Origin: Sutcliffiella horikoshii
GTDB taxonomy: Bacteria > Bacillota > Bacilli > Bacillales > Bacillaceae_I
Assembly: GCF_002157855.1 (NCBI RefSeq)
Contig: NZ_CP020880.1
Location: 2,728,001-2,792,000, forward strand
Direction: 5' to 3'
Length of the DNA stretch: 64,000 bases
A model generated the notes under the pieces. The model saw nothing but the letters and a program-made list of their open reading frames with translations, searched no databases and was not told where the DNA came from. The first letter of the stretch is position 1; each line of letters begins with the position of its first letter. Positions 63,269 through 64,000 of this stretch are shown one piece after another. Position numbers and translations under genes: made by a program.

Positions 63269-64000
63269 CTACAAGACAGTATGAGCTTTAAGGAACCTAA
63301 TAAGTATTTCATCTGTCTCTTTTGATGATTTACCTAGCCAAATAAGATGTCCCCATGTGTCAAGGAGGCATAATTCAGATGTAGGTACTTTTTTATGAGC
63401 AAGATAAGGGTGTTCTAATGGTACAGAACCATCATGTTTACTGTGCATAATTAGAGTTGGACAACTTATGTCCTGTAAATTTTCAATTGTTAATTCATTT
63501 ATCTGTGCTAAGTCGATAAAAAACCCATCTCCTGATCGCTGGCGATTATTCATTTTTCTTATTTCTTCAACATCCTCCTTACCTAACATCTCCTTTGCTT
63601 GATCTTGAGATAATTTACTAAAGGTAGGAAACATTTGATTGAAGATAAATCGCGGAAATAGATTATTCATTATTGAGATTAACTTCCAAGTGTACTTTTC
63701 TGTTTTGGGACGGAATAATACCTTTGCAGCTTTTAATTCTTTATCCTTAGTAGTAAGCCATTCTTTTGTAACAGCTGATTGTAAAATAAGCGAGCAAACC
63801 AATTCGGGATATTTAGAAGCAAAATATATACCACTAGGACCACCTGCGGAAATTGCCAAAAGGTGGACTTTTTTTATATTCAAATGATTTAGTAACTTCA
63901 TATAATAGTCGCACGCAGCAGATAGACTTTTTCCTATTTCTTTGGAGGTATCTCCATATCCTGCTCTTGATGGGGTAATTATTGAAAAGCCATTTTCTAA
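63269..64000 (-). CDS. Alpha/beta hydrolase, partial (cut by window edge)
   Basis: The frame is open to the edge for 243 codons before the stop. Visible: TPSRAGYGDTS (oxyanion-side loop), nucleophile elbow AISAGGPSG (Ser), SKHDGSVP (Asp) and GHLIWLG (His), all in order, so the catalytic triad is intact. The ATG at 63901 is internal. Substrate unknown. Confidence 0.87.
   Translation of the reverse strand, partial: LENGFSIITPSRAGYGDTSKEIGKSLSAACDYYMKLLNHLNIKKVHLLAISAGGPSGIYFASKYPELVCSLILQSAVTKEWLTTKDKELKAAKVLFRPKTEKYTWKLISIMNNLFPRFIFNQMFPTFSKLSQDQAKEMLGKEDVEEIRKMNNRQRSGDGFFIDLAQINELTIENLQDISCPTLIMHSKHDGSVPLEHPYLAHKKVPTSELCLLDTWGHLIWLGKSSKETDEILIRFLKAHTVL

Overview
The window looks like a chromosome segment of a low-GC, spore-forming Bacillaceae bacterium (Bacillus sensu lato). 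The evidence is spo0A, spoIVB and the complete spoIIIA operon in the Bacillus gene order, AGGAGG-type ribosome sites, and a T-box leader. Species cannot be fixed from the sequence alone.

Positions 1 to about 25.3 kb are the conserved core, almost all on the minus strand. Read in transcription order (right to left) it runs yqhV-like, spoIIIAA to spoIIIAH, accB-accC-asp23-like, nusB, folD, xseA-xseB-ispA-dxs, tlyA-like RNA methyltransferase, argR, recN, spoIVB, spo0A, a GlpQ-like phosphodiesterase and the start of a BkdR-type sigma-54 activator. Three things interrupt this order. A NERD-domain gene with two 21-bp-periodic repeat blocks sits between accB and spoIIIAH. A GC-rich repeat sits between spoIIIAB and spoIIIAC. 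The usual efp side of yqhV is replaced by a BCCT transporter.

Positions 25.3 to about 58.9 kb are accessory. There are many short, mostly minus-strand transcription units: lipoproteins, small membrane proteins, GNAT acetyltransferases, small regulators (Rrf2, MarR, MocR), a second lysyl-tRNA synthetase behind a T-box, and two HExxH membrane proteins. Five of the small genes share an almost identical promoter-like element (TTGnnn, 17 bp, AATAAT, inside TGAAATAATTGGTAT). Several genes are broken by single lesions: an alpha/beta hydrolase (in-frame TAG), an ECF sigma factor (frameshift) with its putative anti-sigma partner (in-frame TAA), an M3 oligopeptidase (frameshift), and a secreted dockerin protein (frameshift plus TAA). 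Three otherwise plausible genes, including spoIIIAD, have no ATG/GTG/TTG at the expected start and would need ATC or ATT, or carry a small indel.

Positions 59.5 to 61.9 kb hold the most interesting unit: DUF2294/MpsC-like, then an SbtA-type bicarbonate transporter, then a degenerate beta-carbonic-anhydrase-like protein. DUF2294 and sbtA are each preceded, close to their ribosome site, by a terminator-like hairpin with a T-run and an upstream segment able to pair with the terminator 5' arm. This looks like an inorganic-carbon uptake operon under tandem attenuation. A DUF3231 gene and a partial alpha/beta hydrolase close the window.
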